Assembly (NCBI GenBank): GCA_029245525.1
Contig: JAQWPD010000054.1
Coordinates: 1 to 38,866 of the forward strand
Length of the DNA: 38,866 bases
Direction of reading: 5' to 3'
Source of the DNA: Gammaproteobacteria bacterium
GTDB taxonomy: Bacteria; Pseudomonadota; Gammaproteobacteria; Steroidobacterales; GCA-2729495
The notes under the pieces were generated by a model. It saw nothing but the letters and a program-made list of their open reading frames with translations, made no database searches and was not told the DNA's origin. Positions 7,981 to 16,737 of this stretch are shown piece by piece (position 1 is the stretch's first letter; every line of letters starts with the position of its first letter). The position numbers and the translations under genes were made by a program.

Positions 7981-8373
7981 ATGAATGGAATTACATTTGG
8001 TCAGGTGCTGATTGTGGGCATGGGCGGCTTTGTGGGCTCTAGTCTGCGTTTTGTCATGCATCATTGGGTGCAAAAGGCGTGGCTTCCGAGTGCTTTTCCG
8101 CTGGGTACTTTAGCGGTGAACATGATCGGTTGTTTATTGATCGGCTTGGTAATCGGCCTAAGCGATGTGCGCGGCCTTCTCGATCAGCAATGGCGCTTGT
8201 TTCTTGCTGTCGGCGTTCTCGGTGGTTTTACCACCTATTCCAGTTTTGCCTATGAAAATTTCGCGCTTCTAAGCGGTGCCGAGTTTTTTAAGGTCGGCCT
8301 CAATATTGTTGTGCAGATTGTTCTCGGGCTATTGCTCGCTTGGGCCGGCTATCAGCTTGCACGGGTTATTTAG
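7981..8373 (+). CDS. crcB: Fluoride exporter CrcB (Fluc)
   Basis: A 130-residue membrane protein with four predicted helices. Fluc channels are dual-topology dimers that let fluoride leave the cytoplasm. Signature segments are GGFVGSSLRF (helix 1), GTLAVNMIGCLLIGL (helix 2) and GGFTTYSSFAYE (helix 3 break with the Phe and polar track lining the pore). The start at 7981 is preferred to 7972 and to a far upstream ATG, because AAGGA sits 9 bases before it. I looked for a fluoride riboswitch in the upstream 100 bases and did not recognise one. It begins 31 bases after the YibQ-like gene and may be read with it. Confidence 0.94.
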   Translation: MNGITFGQVLIVGMGGFVGSSLRFVMHHWVQKAWLPSAFPLGTLAVNMIGCLLIGLVIGLSDVRGLLDQQWRLFLAVGVLGGFTTYSSFAYENFALLSGAEFFKVGLNIVVQIVLGLLLAWAGYQLARVI

Positions 8374-8390
8374 AGGCTCTTTAGCAGGGG

Positions 8391-8810
8391 CTATATCAGC
8401 GCATCGCGGATTTTTGAAGCGCGCTCCTCAAGCACGGCTGGGTCAGCCATGGCGCCCGAATGACGCCGTAATGGCACGCCTTCCCAGCGCGGCACCACAT
8501 GCATGTGCACATGAAACACGCTTTGCCCGGCCGCCTCATTGTTGAACTGCTGAATCATGATACCGTCCGGTTTCATTGCTGACGCCACTGCCCTGGCGAT
8601 CTTCTGTGTCGTTTGAATAAGCCGTGTGGCGCCTTCTGTAGATAGGTCCAGAAGATTACAGGCAGCTTCTTTTGGAATGATTAGCGTATGGCCCTCGGCC
8701 TGGGGCATAACATCCATAAAGGCGAGCGTGTGCTCATCTTCATAGACCCTGACCGCGGGAATTTCATCCCTAAGAATTTTTGCAAAAAGGTTATTGCTGT
8801 CGTATGCCAT
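8391..8810 (-). CDS. HIT family (histidine triad) nucleotide-binding hydrolase
   Basis: A 139-residue cytosolic protein with the histidine triad HVHMHVVPRW (about residues 99-108). The N-terminal FAKILRDEIPAVRVYEDEHTLAF and the GHTLIIPKEA segment are typical of Hint/HinT-like proteins. These act on nucleoside phosphoramidates or related nucleotide conjugates. The start at 8810 is supported by a strong GGAGG five bases upstream; a longer reading from 9035 would overlap the divergent thioesterase and adds no recognisable sequence. Convergent with crcB, 17 bases apart. Confidence 0.92.
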   Translation of the reverse strand: MAYDSNNLFAKILRDEIPAVRVYEDEHTLAFMDVMPQAEGHTLIIPKEAACNLLDLSTEGATRLIQTTQKIARAVASAMKPDGIMIQQFNNEAAGQSVFHVHMHVVPRWEGVPLRRHSGAMADPAVLEERASKIRDALI

Positions 8811-8882
8811 GCCGGCCTCCTTTGTTTTCTTCATTATAACCCTTGCAACAGAGCGGGCAGAGGATAGTGGTAGCATAGCGGC

Positions 8883-9302
8883 ATGAATACTTCCCGCAGA
8901 GATGGTTCCCGTTGCTTTGTTTGTGGTCCGGATAACCCGAACGGCCTGCAACTGATTTTTTCTCTCGATAACGATGTGTGTCGAGCAAGCTTTAGGCCGG
9001 AGCCTCATACGGTAGGATTTGACGATCTCGTGCATGGGGGGATTTTATTTGCCGTATTGGATGATGTAATGGCCAACTGGCTTTTTTTAAAAGGCGTGCG
9101 GGCGCATACGGCAAAATGTGAGATCCGCTACCGTGAGCCGGTGCATCTGGGCACAGCGCTTGCTCTGGAAGGGCGTGCGACGCGCGTTAAAGGGCGCATG
9201 GTAATGATGGAAGGCAAGGCGATTCGCGCTGAAGATGGCGTTGTTGTTGCCGAAACCATGGCGTCATTCATGATTGTGGATGGTGCGCTGCAGCTTGGGT
9301 AG
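8883..9302 (+). CDS. Hotdog-fold thioesterase (PaaI/YigI-like)
   Basis: A 139-residue protein of the hotdog superfamily. The N-terminal C11-F-V-C-GPDNPNGLQL motif is found in a subgroup of PaaI-like thioesterases. HGGILFAVLDDVMANW (about residues 51-66) is the conserved helix that carries the catalytic acidic residue next to the glycines. The later ALEGRATRVKGRMVMMEGKA strand is also typical. Likely activity is hydrolysis of an acyl-CoA thioester; the acyl group cannot be predicted. It is divergent from the HIT gene with 72 bases between the starts, so the two promoters share that gap. Confidence 0.85.
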   Translation: MNTSRRDGSRCFVCGPDNPNGLQLIFSLDNDVCRASFRPEPHTVGFDDLVHGGILFAVLDDVMANWLFLKGVRAHTAKCEIRYREPVHLGTALALEGRATRVKGRMVMMEGKAIRAEDGVVVAETMASFMIVDGALQLG

Positions 9303-9360
9303 TCGCGTAGGGTATCGCTGCGGCTCAAGACACCCTAGCGTTGTCTGTTTCGGCAGGCGA

Positions 9361-9389
9361 AAAAAAAGCCGCTTTATGCGACCTTTTTT
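9361..9389. terminator. Possible bidirectional terminator hairpin
   Basis: A run of seven A, an imperfect GCCGC/GCG stem around a TTTAT loop, and a run of six T lie in the 115-base gap between two converging genes. The stem has mismatches, so this is a weak candidate. Its A/T flanks would allow action in both directions. Confidence 0.35.
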
Positions 9390-9417
9390 ATTCTTTATGC
9401 AGGGCCTCAGCTCACGT

Positions 9418-9708
9418 TCAGCCTTCATAAATAGCAACGTCGTATGTGCCGGTGCCATCGCGCAAATGTTTAATGGCATTGTATTCTTCGCTCGCCCAGA
9501 ACGCCTTCATCTGATCCATAGTAGGAAAGGAGGTTATCAGCACAACTTTGCCTTTCAGGAAGTCGCCCTCTTTGATTTCGGCAGCAGGGCCGCGAACCAG
9601 ATATGAGCCGCCCATATTGGCGACAATCTCAGCAGACGTTGCTGCGTAGGTTTTCATTTCCGGGGTTGGGTTGGTGATATGACAAATTGCCACCTGATAC
9701 GCTGCCAT
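9418..9708 (-). CDS. DUF1330 family protein
   Basis: A 96-residue protein of the small dimeric alpha+beta barrel type. The pattern AAYQVAICHITNPTPEMKTYA, the central GGSYLVRGP (residues 33-41) and the FPTMDQMKAFWASEEYNAIKHLRD segment (61-84) are typical of DUF1330. No enzyme activity is established for the family. AGGAG precedes the ATG by about six bases. It follows the OPT transporter gene in the opposite spatial order (its start is 61 bases left of the OPT stop), so it may be the last gene of that transcript. Confidence 0.88.
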   Translation of the reverse strand: MAAYQVAICHITNPTPEMKTYAATSAEIVANMGGSYLVRGPAAEIKEGDFLKGKVVLITSFPTMDQMKAFWASEEYNAIKHLRDGTGTYDVAIYEG

Positions 9709-9769
9709 TTAAACTCTCCTTGAATAGACGAATGCGACCGCAGTCGATGATTGACCGTATTGTGTGTGT

Positions 9770-11665
9770 TTAAGACCGTTGCGGCAAGCCGCGCTGCTGC
9801 GCTGTCCAGAACAGGCACAGCGCCACTAGTGCCAGAACGATCAGTCCGAGCCCACTGCCCACTTGCCATGCTTTCGGCAAAGCAAGAAAGGCAGTATCAC
9901 CGGTGATGACAATAGGAACGGCCAGCAGAATACCGATAAGTGCCTCGCCGGTAATCAGGCCGGCCGCCAACAACATGCCGCTATTGGCGGCGGTGCCACG
10001 CCGGCTAACAAGCCAGTGAATCAGCCCGCCAAGAAATATAGGCACAGCCAGCTCCAGCGGCAGATAAACGCCAATGGCCACCGCCAGCACCGGAGCCCGG
10101 AATGACGCCCTGCGGGCGGCCAGCCATTCATCAATGAGAATAATACCGATACCGATACCTGCACCCATAGCCACCATGGTCCAGGGCAGGTTGCCGGAAA
10201 AAACACCTTCAGCAACTGAGGCCATCAGAGCCGCTTGCGGCGCCAGCAAGGCATCGGGTTGTTCGGCCGTGGGTAAGCCGATGCCGTAGGCTTTTAGCAG
10301 CAGGTTAAGAATAGGCGCCATCACCAGCATTGATGAGAGCACACCAACACACTGCATAAGCTGCTGTTTCCAGGGGGTCGCCCCCAACAGGTATCCGGCC
10401 TTTAGATCTTGCATGTTGTCACCGGCAATGGCTGCGGCACAACACACCACCGCGCCAATAACAATTGCTGCTGTCGGCCCAATGTCATCGTTGCCCGTGA
10501 GCCATAGCAGCAGCAGCGAGGCGAGCAGGATTGTGGAAATAGTAATGCCGGAAATGGGGTTGTGTGATGAGCCAACAATGCCGGCCATGTAGCCGGCGAC
10601 AGCCGAAAACAGAAAGCCTGCTATGCCCATTACCAGCGTCATAGCCAGCGCGATGCCTACACTGTTAACGATCTGCAGATACAGCATAAACAATGGCACG
10701 GTAAGCACTAACGATACGCCAATGACCAAGGCCATGGGCGCATCGTTGGCGGCCGCTTTGCCTGATGACCTTTGGCCGGCGCTAAGCCCGCCACGAAAGC
10801 CATTGATGATAGAGCTGCGCACCGATATTAAGGCCCAGAGACCGCCGGTTAGCATTGCCCCAACGCCAAGATAGCGAATCTTGCTGGTCCAAATTTGAAA
10901 CGCGACATCTACCGCGCTGGCATTGTTCTTTAACATATCACCGAGCACGGGATCGCTGGTTGCAAACCAAGTGCTGTAGATTGGAATTGCAACGTACCAG
11001 GAGATTACGCCGCCGATCAGAATTAGCGCTGCTACATTAATGCCGACGATATAGCCAACGCCTAAAAGCGCCGGCGATAAATTAGTGCCGGCATAAAGCG
11101 CCGTGTTCTGACCCACCCATGTGCCGCCTGCCGCGCTTGATGGCCAGAGCTTTAGACCCGCTTCGCAGAGTTTAACCACGGCACCAATGCCGCCACCCAC
11201 GGCCAGAGCTTTTATTGCCGCGCCACGAGCTTCCCCGGCTCTGAGCACCTCGGCAGTGGCCGTCCCTTCCGGGTAAATCAGCGCCTGATCAACGATAAAT
11301 GAGCGCCGTAAGGGCACTGTAAACATCACCCCAAGCAGTCCGCCGATGCCCGCGATCATGCACACCCACCAGTAGTCGAAGCTTTCCCAGTAGCCCAATA
11401 TAATGAGCGCGGGCAGTGTAAAGATTACGCCCGCCGCCAGCGATTCGCCGGCAGATGCGGCGGTTTGCACAATGTTGTTTTCGAGAATATTGCTGTTGCG
11501 GAACAGCTTAAGCAGCCCCATTGAGATGACGGCGGCTGGAATTGATGCAGAAACCGTCATCCCGGCAAACAGGCCAAGGTAGGCATTGGCACCGGCAAGC
11601 AGCATGGCTAAAGCAATGCCCAGAGCAACAGCCTTGACGGTGAGTTGCGGCAAGGGCCGGCTCAC
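9770..11665 (-). CDS. OPT family oligopeptide (or metal-chelate) transporter
   Basis: A 631-residue integral membrane protein with about 15 hydrophobic segments. The family pattern appears early: GANAYLGLFAGMTVSASIPAA near the N-terminus, then NNIVQTAASAGESLAAG (about residues 62-78) and YPEGTATAEVLRAGE (about 131-145). OPT carriers are proton-coupled importers of small peptides or metal chelates; substrate cannot be read from the sequence. The start is GTG with AGGA just upstream. It begins 15 bases after tatC, so it is probably transcribed with the tat genes, although no functional link to Tat is known. Confidence 0.9.
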   Translation of the reverse strand: MSRPLPQLTVKAVALGIALAMLLAGANAYLGLFAGMTVSASIPAAVISMGLLKLFRNSNILENNIVQTAASAGESLAAGVIFTLPALIILGYWESFDYWWVCMIAGIGGLLGVMFTVPLRRSFIVDQALIYPEGTATAEVLRAGEARGAAIKALAVGGGIGAVVKLCEAGLKLWPSSAAGGTWVGQNTALYAGTNLSPALLGVGYIVGINVAALILIGGVISWYVAIPIYSTWFATSDPVLGDMLKNNASAVDVAFQIWTSKIRYLGVGAMLTGGLWALISVRSSIINGFRGGLSAGQRSSGKAAANDAPMALVIGVSLVLTVPLFMLYLQIVNSVGIALAMTLVMGIAGFLFSAVAGYMAGIVGSSHNPISGITISTILLASLLLLWLTGNDDIGPTAAIVIGAVVCCAAAIAGDNMQDLKAGYLLGATPWKQQLMQCVGVLSSMLVMAPILNLLLKAYGIGLPTAEQPDALLAPQAALMASVAEGVFSGNLPWTMVAMGAGIGIGIILIDEWLAARRASFRAPVLAVAIGVYLPLELAVPIFLGGLIHWLVSRRGTAANSGMLLAAGLITGEALIGILLAVPIVITGDTAFLALPKAWQVGSGLGLIVLALVALCLFWTAQQRGLPQRS

Positions 11666-11680
11666 AGTCCTGCGCCGTGC

Positions 11681-12475
11681 TTAGTCAGCGTTGCTGTCAT
11701 TATCTGCGGAGGTGCTGGCGTCCTTTTTATTCACCATAAGCTTCGACATCACAATGCCCACCTCGTACAGCAGGTATACCGGCACGGCCAGCAAGGTTTG
11801 TGAGATGACGTCGGGAGGCGTTAATAGCATGCCGAAAACAAACGCCCCCAGAAACACATAGGCGCGTTTTTGGCCCAGGCTTTTGGTGGTTGTTAGTCCG
11901 GACCACACGAGCATCACCGTGGCAATAGGCACTTCAAAGGCGAGCCCAAAGGCAAAGAAAATAGCCAGAACAAAATCGAGATAACTGTTGATATCAGTCA
12001 TCACCGCCACGCCATCGGGAGCGGCGGCAGTAAAGAAGGCAAACATCAGCGGAAACACCACGCTGTAGGCAAACAACACACCGATATAAAACAGCAAAAT
12101 GCTTGATGCGACCATTGGTATCGCAAAGCGTTTCTCCTGCTTATACAGACCGGGCGCAACAAACGCCCAGACCTGATAGATAACAACCGGCATGGCAATG
12201 AACAACGCCACCCACATACAGGTTTTGAATGGCACCAGAAACGGAGAGGCCACCTGAGTGGCAATCATCTGCATTTGAGTTCCGCCAGCGCCGTTTAGGT
12301 TCGCCATTTGCGCCATCAGCGGGTTGGCAACGACCTTAAAAACGCTATCGGAGAACGGTGCCAGACAGACAAAGATTGCCAGAACGGCAAGTGATGCCCG
12401 AATTAAGCGAGTGCGCAGCTCAACCAGATGAGAGACAAGGGTCCCTTCTTCGAGCATTTCCCCGGCTTTACTCAT
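11681..12475 (-). CDS. tatC: Sec-independent protein translocase TatC
   Basis: A 264-residue membrane protein with six predicted helices, the core receptor that reads twin-arginine signal peptides together with TatB. The conserved N-terminus LVSHLVELRTRLIRA (about residues 13-27) and the FAFGLAFEVPI segment (about 174-184) are clear. A Lys/Asp-rich cytosolic tail follows the last helix. It overlaps the tatB stop by 4 bases (ATGA), which suggests translational coupling in a tatABC operon. Confidence 0.97.
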   Translation of the reverse strand: MSKAGEMLEEGTLVSHLVELRTRLIRASLAVLAIFVCLAPFSDSVFKVVANPLMAQMANLNGAGGTQMQMIATQVASPFLVPFKTCMWVALFIAMPVVIYQVWAFVAPGLYKQEKRFAIPMVASSILLFYIGVLFAYSVVFPLMFAFFTAAAPDGVAVMTDINSYLDFVLAIFFAFGLAFEVPIATVMLVWSGLTTTKSLGQKRAYVFLGAFVFGMLLTPPDVISQTLLAVPVYLLYEVGIVMSKLMVNKKDASTSADNDSNAD

Positions 12476-12885
12476 GACCCGCTCTGATTGCCAGATTTAA
12501 TTGAGGGCTCTTTGTCCGGTGCAGGCTGCTTATCTTCTGCCGGGTCATATTCGCCGTGGCCGACCTCTTCGGAGATGCCGTCTGCTTTGGCCTCTTCTTC
12601 CGTCGTTGCCTCAGCTTCGCTCGAGTAGCCGGGGCGCAAGCCCGCAGAAGTTTGCCAGGCCGGTTTTACTTCCTGAGGTTCTTTCGGTGTGTTTGACGGT
12701 GGGTTGATCGCGTCTTCAAGGTTTATTTCGGCTTGCATTTGGGCCGATAGATTGCGGGCCATGCGGCGAGCCTGCCCGGCCCAGTTGCCTATCTGGCTGG
12801 CCACTTTAGGCAATTTTTCAGGGCCAAGAACGACGAGTCCAAGGCCGAATAAAATAGCCAGCTCCCAAAAACCGATGTCGAACAT
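12472..12885 (-). CDS. tatB: Sec-independent protein translocase TatB
   Basis: A 137-residue protein. MFDIGFWELAILFGLGLVVLGPEKLP is the standard N-terminal membrane helix with the Gly-Pro hinge at about residues 21-22. An amphipathic helix follows (to about 60), then a long acidic, probably disordered tail. TatB joins TatC to bind Tat signal peptides. Asp3/Glu8-type residues typical of TatB rather than TatA are present. It lies between tatA and tatC. Confidence 0.96.
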   Translation of the reverse strand: MFDIGFWELAILFGLGLVVLGPEKLPKVASQIGNWAGQARRMARNLSAQMQAEINLEDAINPPSNTPKEPQEVKPAWQTSAGLRPGYSSEAEATTEEEAKADGISEEVGHGEYDPAEDKQPAPDKEPSIKSGNQSGS

Positions 12886-12916
12886 GTGTGCTTAGGTCGC
12901 GTAACCGTGAAGAGGC

Positions 12917-13156
12917 TTAAGAAGCCTTATCACCGGCCTTTTCTTCGCTGTTCGCTTCAGAAAACTGTGCGTCCGGTTGGTCTTTAATCTGTTTGGAGTC
13001 TTCCCCTTTGTCTGCGTCATCCATAGCACCGCGGAAGCTCTTCACTGCACCACCAAGATCTTTGCCCAAGCTGCCCAAACGCTTGGTGCCAAAAATGAGC
13101 ACGACAATGACCAACACAATCAGTAGCTGCCAAATGCTAATTCCGCCGAGTCCCAT
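12917..13156 (-). CDS. tatA: Sec-independent protein translocase TatA
   Basis: A 79-residue protein with a short N-terminal membrane helix ([22 protein letters not shown]), the FGTKRL hinge, an amphipathic helix containing [15 protein letters not shown], and an acidic tail. TatA oligomerises to let folded proteins cross the membrane. A GGAGAAAGG stretch precedes the ATG. It starts the tatABC run; a TATTAT sequence (13234-13229, reverse strand) 73 bases upstream could be a -10 box but has no clear -35. Confidence 0.95.
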   Translation of the reverse strand: MGLGGISIWQLLIVLVIVVLIFGTKRLGSLGKDLGGAVKSFRGAMDDADKGEDSKQIKDQPDAQFSEANSEEKAGDKAS

Positions 13157-13260
13157 AGCCTTTCTCCATATTCGCGACGTGTCGGTGATGCCGGCAAATC
13201 GCTTGATTTATTCGTAAACAGGTCTCTAATAATACGCCATATCGATGCTGAGGCGTTGAT

Positions 13261-13698
13261 TTATGTCTGTAACCAAAAGGTAACCGGTCCGTCATTGGTC
13301 AGGCTTACCTGCATATCAGCGCCGAAGCATCCAGTTTCAACCCTGCCCAGACGCTTGCGGCACTCTGCAACAAAGTAATTGAACATCCGCTCAGCGGTTT
13401 CCGGATCTGCACCTTTGGAAAAGCCCGGGCGCGTGCCTTTGCGGGTATCTGCGGGCAGCGTGAACTGGGGTACCAGCAACATGCCACCCTGAATATCGAG
13501 CAGGCAGCGATTCATTTTTCCGGCTTGGTCTGGAAACACGCGATAACTCAGCAAGCGTTCAAGCAGTCGGTCGGCTTTGGCTTCGGTATCGTCACATTCG
13601 ACTCCCACGAGCACCATTAGCCCGGTATCGATCTCGCCGATAGTCGTATCGCGCACCACCACCTGCGCCTGACTTACCCGTTGCAACAATCCAATCAT
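13261..13698 (-). CDS. dtd: D-aminoacyl-tRNA deacylase
   Basis: A 145-residue enzyme that removes D-amino acids (and Gly wrongly attached to tRNA-Ala) from tRNA, a chiral proofreading step. [15 protein letters not shown] is the conserved start. The catalytic-site segment [21 protein letters not shown] (about residues 74-94) carries the SQFT-like motif, here PQFT, and the cross-subunit Gly-cisPro motif region [10 protein letters not shown] is at the C-terminus. The usual motif is SQFTL; Pro in place of Ser is a visible variation. The ATG at 13698 is preferred to one 30 bases upstream because it matches the family N-terminus. It lies 104 bases upstream of tatA. Confidence 0.93.
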   Translation of the reverse strand: MIGLLQRVSQAQVVVRDTTIGEIDTGLMVLVGVECDDTEAKADRLLERLLSYRVFPDQAGKMNRCLLDIQGGMLLVPQFTLPADTRKGTRPGFSKGADPETAERMFNYFVAECRKRLGRVETGCFGADMQVSLTNDGPVTFWLQT

Positions 13699-13796
13699 GC
13701 AGCGAGTTTGCCTGAGTCGGCGCGTCATGCAAGCGCGGCGCGCTATGTTGCAGGGTTTTTTGTGCGCATCTTAATGCACTACTATGGGAGCCATAC

Positions 13797-13817
13797 TTGT
13801 CCGGTGCTATTGTCCGG
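13797..13817. repeat. Pair of TTGTCCGG direct repeats upstream of the transporter operon
   Basis: TTGTCCGG occurs at 13797-13804 and again at 13810-13817, a 13-base period, 27 bases before the first gene of the transport operon. It could be an operator half-site pair or chance. No regulator gene is adjacent. Confidence 0.4.
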
Positions 13818-13843
13818 CGGCTTACAAATAGAAGAAACGCTTT

Positions 13844-14941
13844 ATGAAACGCAGAGATTTGATAATGGGCGCTGGCGCTCTCGGAGTAACCGCCTGTGCT
13901 CAAAGCGATAACGATAGTGCTGAGGCGTGTGCCGACGGCCAGACTTACAACTGGAAGATGGTGACCACCTGGCCACCGAATTTTCCGGGCTTAGGCACGC
14001 ATGCACAGAAGCTCGCGGATGATATTCAGACGGCATCGAATGGCCGGATAAAAATTCGCCTGTTTGCGGGTGGTGAGCTGGTGCCTCCGTTTGAAGTATT
14101 CGGTGCGGTATCGCAGGGGATGGCCGAAATGGGTCATGGCGCGGCCTATTATTGGAAAGGCAAATCCGAAGCCGCGCAGTTTTTTACCGCGCTGCCGTTT
14201 GGCTTAAGTGCCACCGAACTGAATGGCTGGTTTTACTACGGTGGCGGTTTGGAGCTGTACCGCGAGTTGTATGCCCCGTTTAATTTGGTGCCGTTTCCGG
14301 CGGGCAATACCGGCGTTCAGATGGGCGGCTGGTTTAATAAAGAAATCAATGGCTTAGAAGACCTTCAGGGCCTAAAAATGCGCATCCCGGGCTTGGGTGG
14401 TGAGGTGCTGGCCCGCGCTGGAGGTACGCCGGTGGCGACGCCTGGCTCGGAGATATTTACTGCGCTGCAAACAGGTGCTATTGATGCGAGTGAGTGGGTA
14501 GGGCCCTACAACGATATGGCTATCGGCCTGCATCAGGCCGCGCGCTATTATTATTACCCCGGGTGGCAAGAGCCCGGCCCTGCGCTGGAAGCTATTTTTA
14601 ATAAAGAGGCGTTTGACTCTCTGCCACCGGATTTGCAGAAGATTGTCGAATTGGCTTGTAGCGCAGCCAATGATCAGATGCTCGCCGAGTACGTGGCGCG
14701 TAACGGTCAGTCTTTGGAGCAACTGCTGGAACTGGAAGCCGAAGGCGAGATAGAAATCCGTCAGTTTCCTGACGAAGTATTGATTGAATTGCGGCGCCTA
14801 TCGGACGAGGTTGTTCTGGATATGGTGAATAGTGACCCCGCTGCGGAGAAAATCTATGCATCATTCGATGCGTATCGAAAGCGCACGGCACAGTGGACGG
14901 CAATTTCTGAGCAGGCCATGCTGAACGTGCGGGACCTGTAA
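13844..14941 (+). CDS. TRAP transporter solute-binding protein (DctP family, mannitol/chloroaromatic-type), Tat lipoprotein
   Basis: A 365-residue periplasmic binding protein. The N-terminus MKRRDLIMGAGALGVTAC combines a twin-arginine motif (Arg3-Arg4) with a lipobox ending in Cys18, so export by Tat and lipid anchoring are predicted. The mature part has YNWKMVTTWPPNFPG, FAGGELVPPFEVFGAVSQG, the MRIPGLGGEVLARAGG hinge segment and GAIDASEWVGPYND, which match the TakP/FcbT1-like group. Such receptors pass carboxylate-type solutes to a DctQ-DctM membrane pair. No QM pair is next to it; a fitting pair lies at 22005-23916 on the other strand. Its TAA overlaps the next ATG by one base, which ties it to an ABC peptide transporter operon. 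This is unusual. Confidence 0.9.
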   Translation: MKRRDLIMGAGALGVTACAQSDNDSAEACADGQTYNWKMVTTWPPNFPGLGTHAQKLADDIQTASNGRIKIRLFAGGELVPPFEVFGAVSQGMAEMGHGAAYYWKGKSEAAQFFTALPFGLSATELNGWFYYGGGLELYRELYAPFNLVPFPAGNTGVQMGGWFNKEINGLEDLQGLKMRIPGLGGEVLARAGGTPVATPGSEIFTALQTGAIDASEWVGPYNDMAIGLHQAARYYYYPGWQEPGPALEAIFNKEAFDSLPPDLQKIVELACSAANDQMLAEYVARNGQSLEQLLELEAEGEIEIRQFPDEVLIELRRLSDEVVLDMVNSDPAAEKIYASFDAYRKRTAQWTAISEQAMLNVRDL

Positions 14942-16734
14942 TGGCGATGTGGCGTTTTATTGGCACAGTAACGCTAAGCTCATTGCTGCTTGCCTGCAGC
15001 GCGTCGGACGATGCGGGCAACAGCCGCGCTGCCGTTAATGATAAAAAGGTATTCCGTTATGCGATGGGCGGCTCGCCTACCAGCCTTGATCCTGTTCAGT
15101 CGGGTAACGCGTACGCAAACGTTATTGTCAGTAATGTTTTCGATACGCTATACAACTACAAGTACCTGGCCCGTCCGCCTGAGTTGAAGCCGGGGCTGGC
15201 TGAGGCAATGCCTGAGGTGTCTGATGACGGTCTGGTTTACACCATTCCGCTAAAGCAGGGCGTGCTGTTTGCGGATGACCCCGCATTTCCGGGCGGCAAA
15301 GGTCGTGAAGTTACTGCCGCGGATTTTGTTTATTCCATTAAGCGGCACTTCGACCCGACCACTCGTCCCCAGGGTGCTTGGTTGTGGCAGGACCGCATCA
15401 AAGGCTTGGACGAGTGGAAGGCAGCTGGTTCGGATTATTCGGCTGAAATTGCAGGTTTGCGCGCAGTGGATCCTTACACCGTTCGTATTGAACTGACCAG
15501 GCCTTACCCTCAGTTGTTGTACACATTAGCAATGGGTTTTTCCGCGGTGGTTCCCGCCGAAGCGGTTGAGACGTATGGGCGTGAGTTTGGTATTCGTCCG
15601 GTAGGCTCTGGCGCATTCCGGCTGGAGTCATTTAACACCGCGAAGGCGGTGTTATTACCCAACAGCAATTATCGCGATGAGCCATTTAATTTGATTGAAG
15701 AGGGTTATGACCCCGCCACTCAGGCTTATACACGCGTTGCCGAACTCGAAGGTCGTTCCCCACCGTTTCTTGATCGTCTCGAAATCGATTTTATTCAGGA
15801 AGGATCGGCATTGTGGAGTTCGTTTACCAAGGGTGATGAAGTGCAAATGGCATCTTTGCCTGATGAGCAGGTTGAGTTTGTGCTTGACTCGACCCGTCCG
15901 GTGATCCTTAAGCCGGAGTTTGCGGAAAAATACCAGCTTGCCACCGGTCCTGAAGCCGGTTTTGTGTATAGCAATTTTAATCTCGACTTTCCTGAGATGG
16001 GCTATAACCCAGATCCTGAGCGCAATGCGCGCAACAAAGCTTTACGCTGTGCGGTGATTCGCAGTTTCGATTGGCCGGCGCGGAATGACAGTTTTTATAT
16101 GGGGCTTGGTCAGGTCTTTCCGGGAGTCATACCACCCGGCGTGCCAGAGTTTGATGAGGCAATGCCCCGCGACAGCGTGACCCGTGATGTTGCATATGCC
16201 AAACAGTTGTTGGCGGATAACGGCTGGACGCCCGATAACCTGCCTACGCTGACCTATGGCACTGTTGCCGGCGTAAAGAGCAGATTGTTCTTTGAGCAAT
16301 TCCGTGCGTTTTTGAAAGACATTGGCTACCCGTCGGAAAAGGTTGTGCTGAAACGTTATGCCACCTTCGGCGATATTGTTCGCGCCTGGTCGCGAAGTGA
16401 ACTGCCCTTTGTTAGCAAAGGCTGGGGCTTGGATTACCCGGATGCAGAAAACACTTTGCAGTTGTTTTATGGTCCAAATGCGTCGCCGGGGTCAAACGAT
16501 GCAAACTATGCCAACCCCAAATACGATGCATTATTTGAGCAGGCAGCAACGATGGCCCCTTCTGATGAGCGTACGGCAATTTATCGTCAGATGAATCAAA
16601 TGCTGGTGGATGACTGTGTTGCAGTCACGGGCCTTACCCGGATGCGAATTACTCTCTGGCACAACAATGTGATTGCCGTGCCTGATTCGTCAATTGTGGG
16701 CGGTGGTTTTCTGCGCTACGTGGATGTTGATTAG
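14941..16734 (+). CDS. ABC transporter peptide-type solute-binding lipoprotein (SBP_bac_5)
   Basis: A 597-residue extracytoplasmic receptor of the OppA/DppA class. A signal peptide ends in the lipobox L-L-A-C (Cys19). The family opening FRYAMGGSPTSLDPVQSGN is at about residues 38-56 and GLAEAMPEVSDDGLVYTIPLKQGVLF follows, where the conserved W/Y-T-F-x-L-R/K pattern is seen. Members bind peptides, opines, nickel or other solutes and deliver them to OppBC-type permeases. Substrate cannot be assigned. It overlaps the TRAP receptor gene upstream by one base and is followed three bases later by the first permease gene. A second unrelated receptor in the same operon could widen the substrate range or be a relic of rearrangement. 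Confidence 0.92.
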   Translation: MAMWRFIGTVTLSSLLLACSASDDAGNSRAAVNDKKVFRYAMGGSPTSLDPVQSGNAYANVIVSNVFDTLYNYKYLARPPELKPGLAEAMPEVSDDGLVYTIPLKQGVLFADDPAFPGGKGREVTAADFVYSIKRHFDPTTRPQGAWLWQDRIKGLDEWKAAGSDYSAEIAGLRAVDPYTVRIELTRPYPQLLYTLAMGFSAVVPAEAVETYGREFGIRPVGSGAFRLESFNTAKAVLLPNSNYRDEPFNLIEEGYDPATQAYTRVAELEGRSPPFLDRLEIDFIQEGSALWSSFTKGDEVQMASLPDEQVEFVLDSTRPVILKPEFAEKYQLATGPEAGFVYSNFNLDFPEMGYNPDPERNARNKALRCAVIRSFDWPARNDSFYMGLGQVFPGVIPPGVPEFDEAMPRDSVTRDVAYAKQLLADNGWTPDNLPTLTYGTVAGVKSRLFFEQFRAFLKDIGYPSEKVVLKRYATFGDIVRAWSRSELPFVSKGWGLDYPDAENTLQLFYGPNASPGSNDANYANPKYDALFEQAATMAPSDERTAIYRQMNQMLVDDCVAVTGLTRMRITLWHNNVIAVPDSSIVGGGFLRYVDVD

Positions 16735-16737
16735 GTC

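Noticed and set aside
8811-9035. 75-codon upstream extension of the HIT gene
   Set aside because: It overlaps the divergent thioesterase gene, while a strong GGAGG supports the start at 8810.
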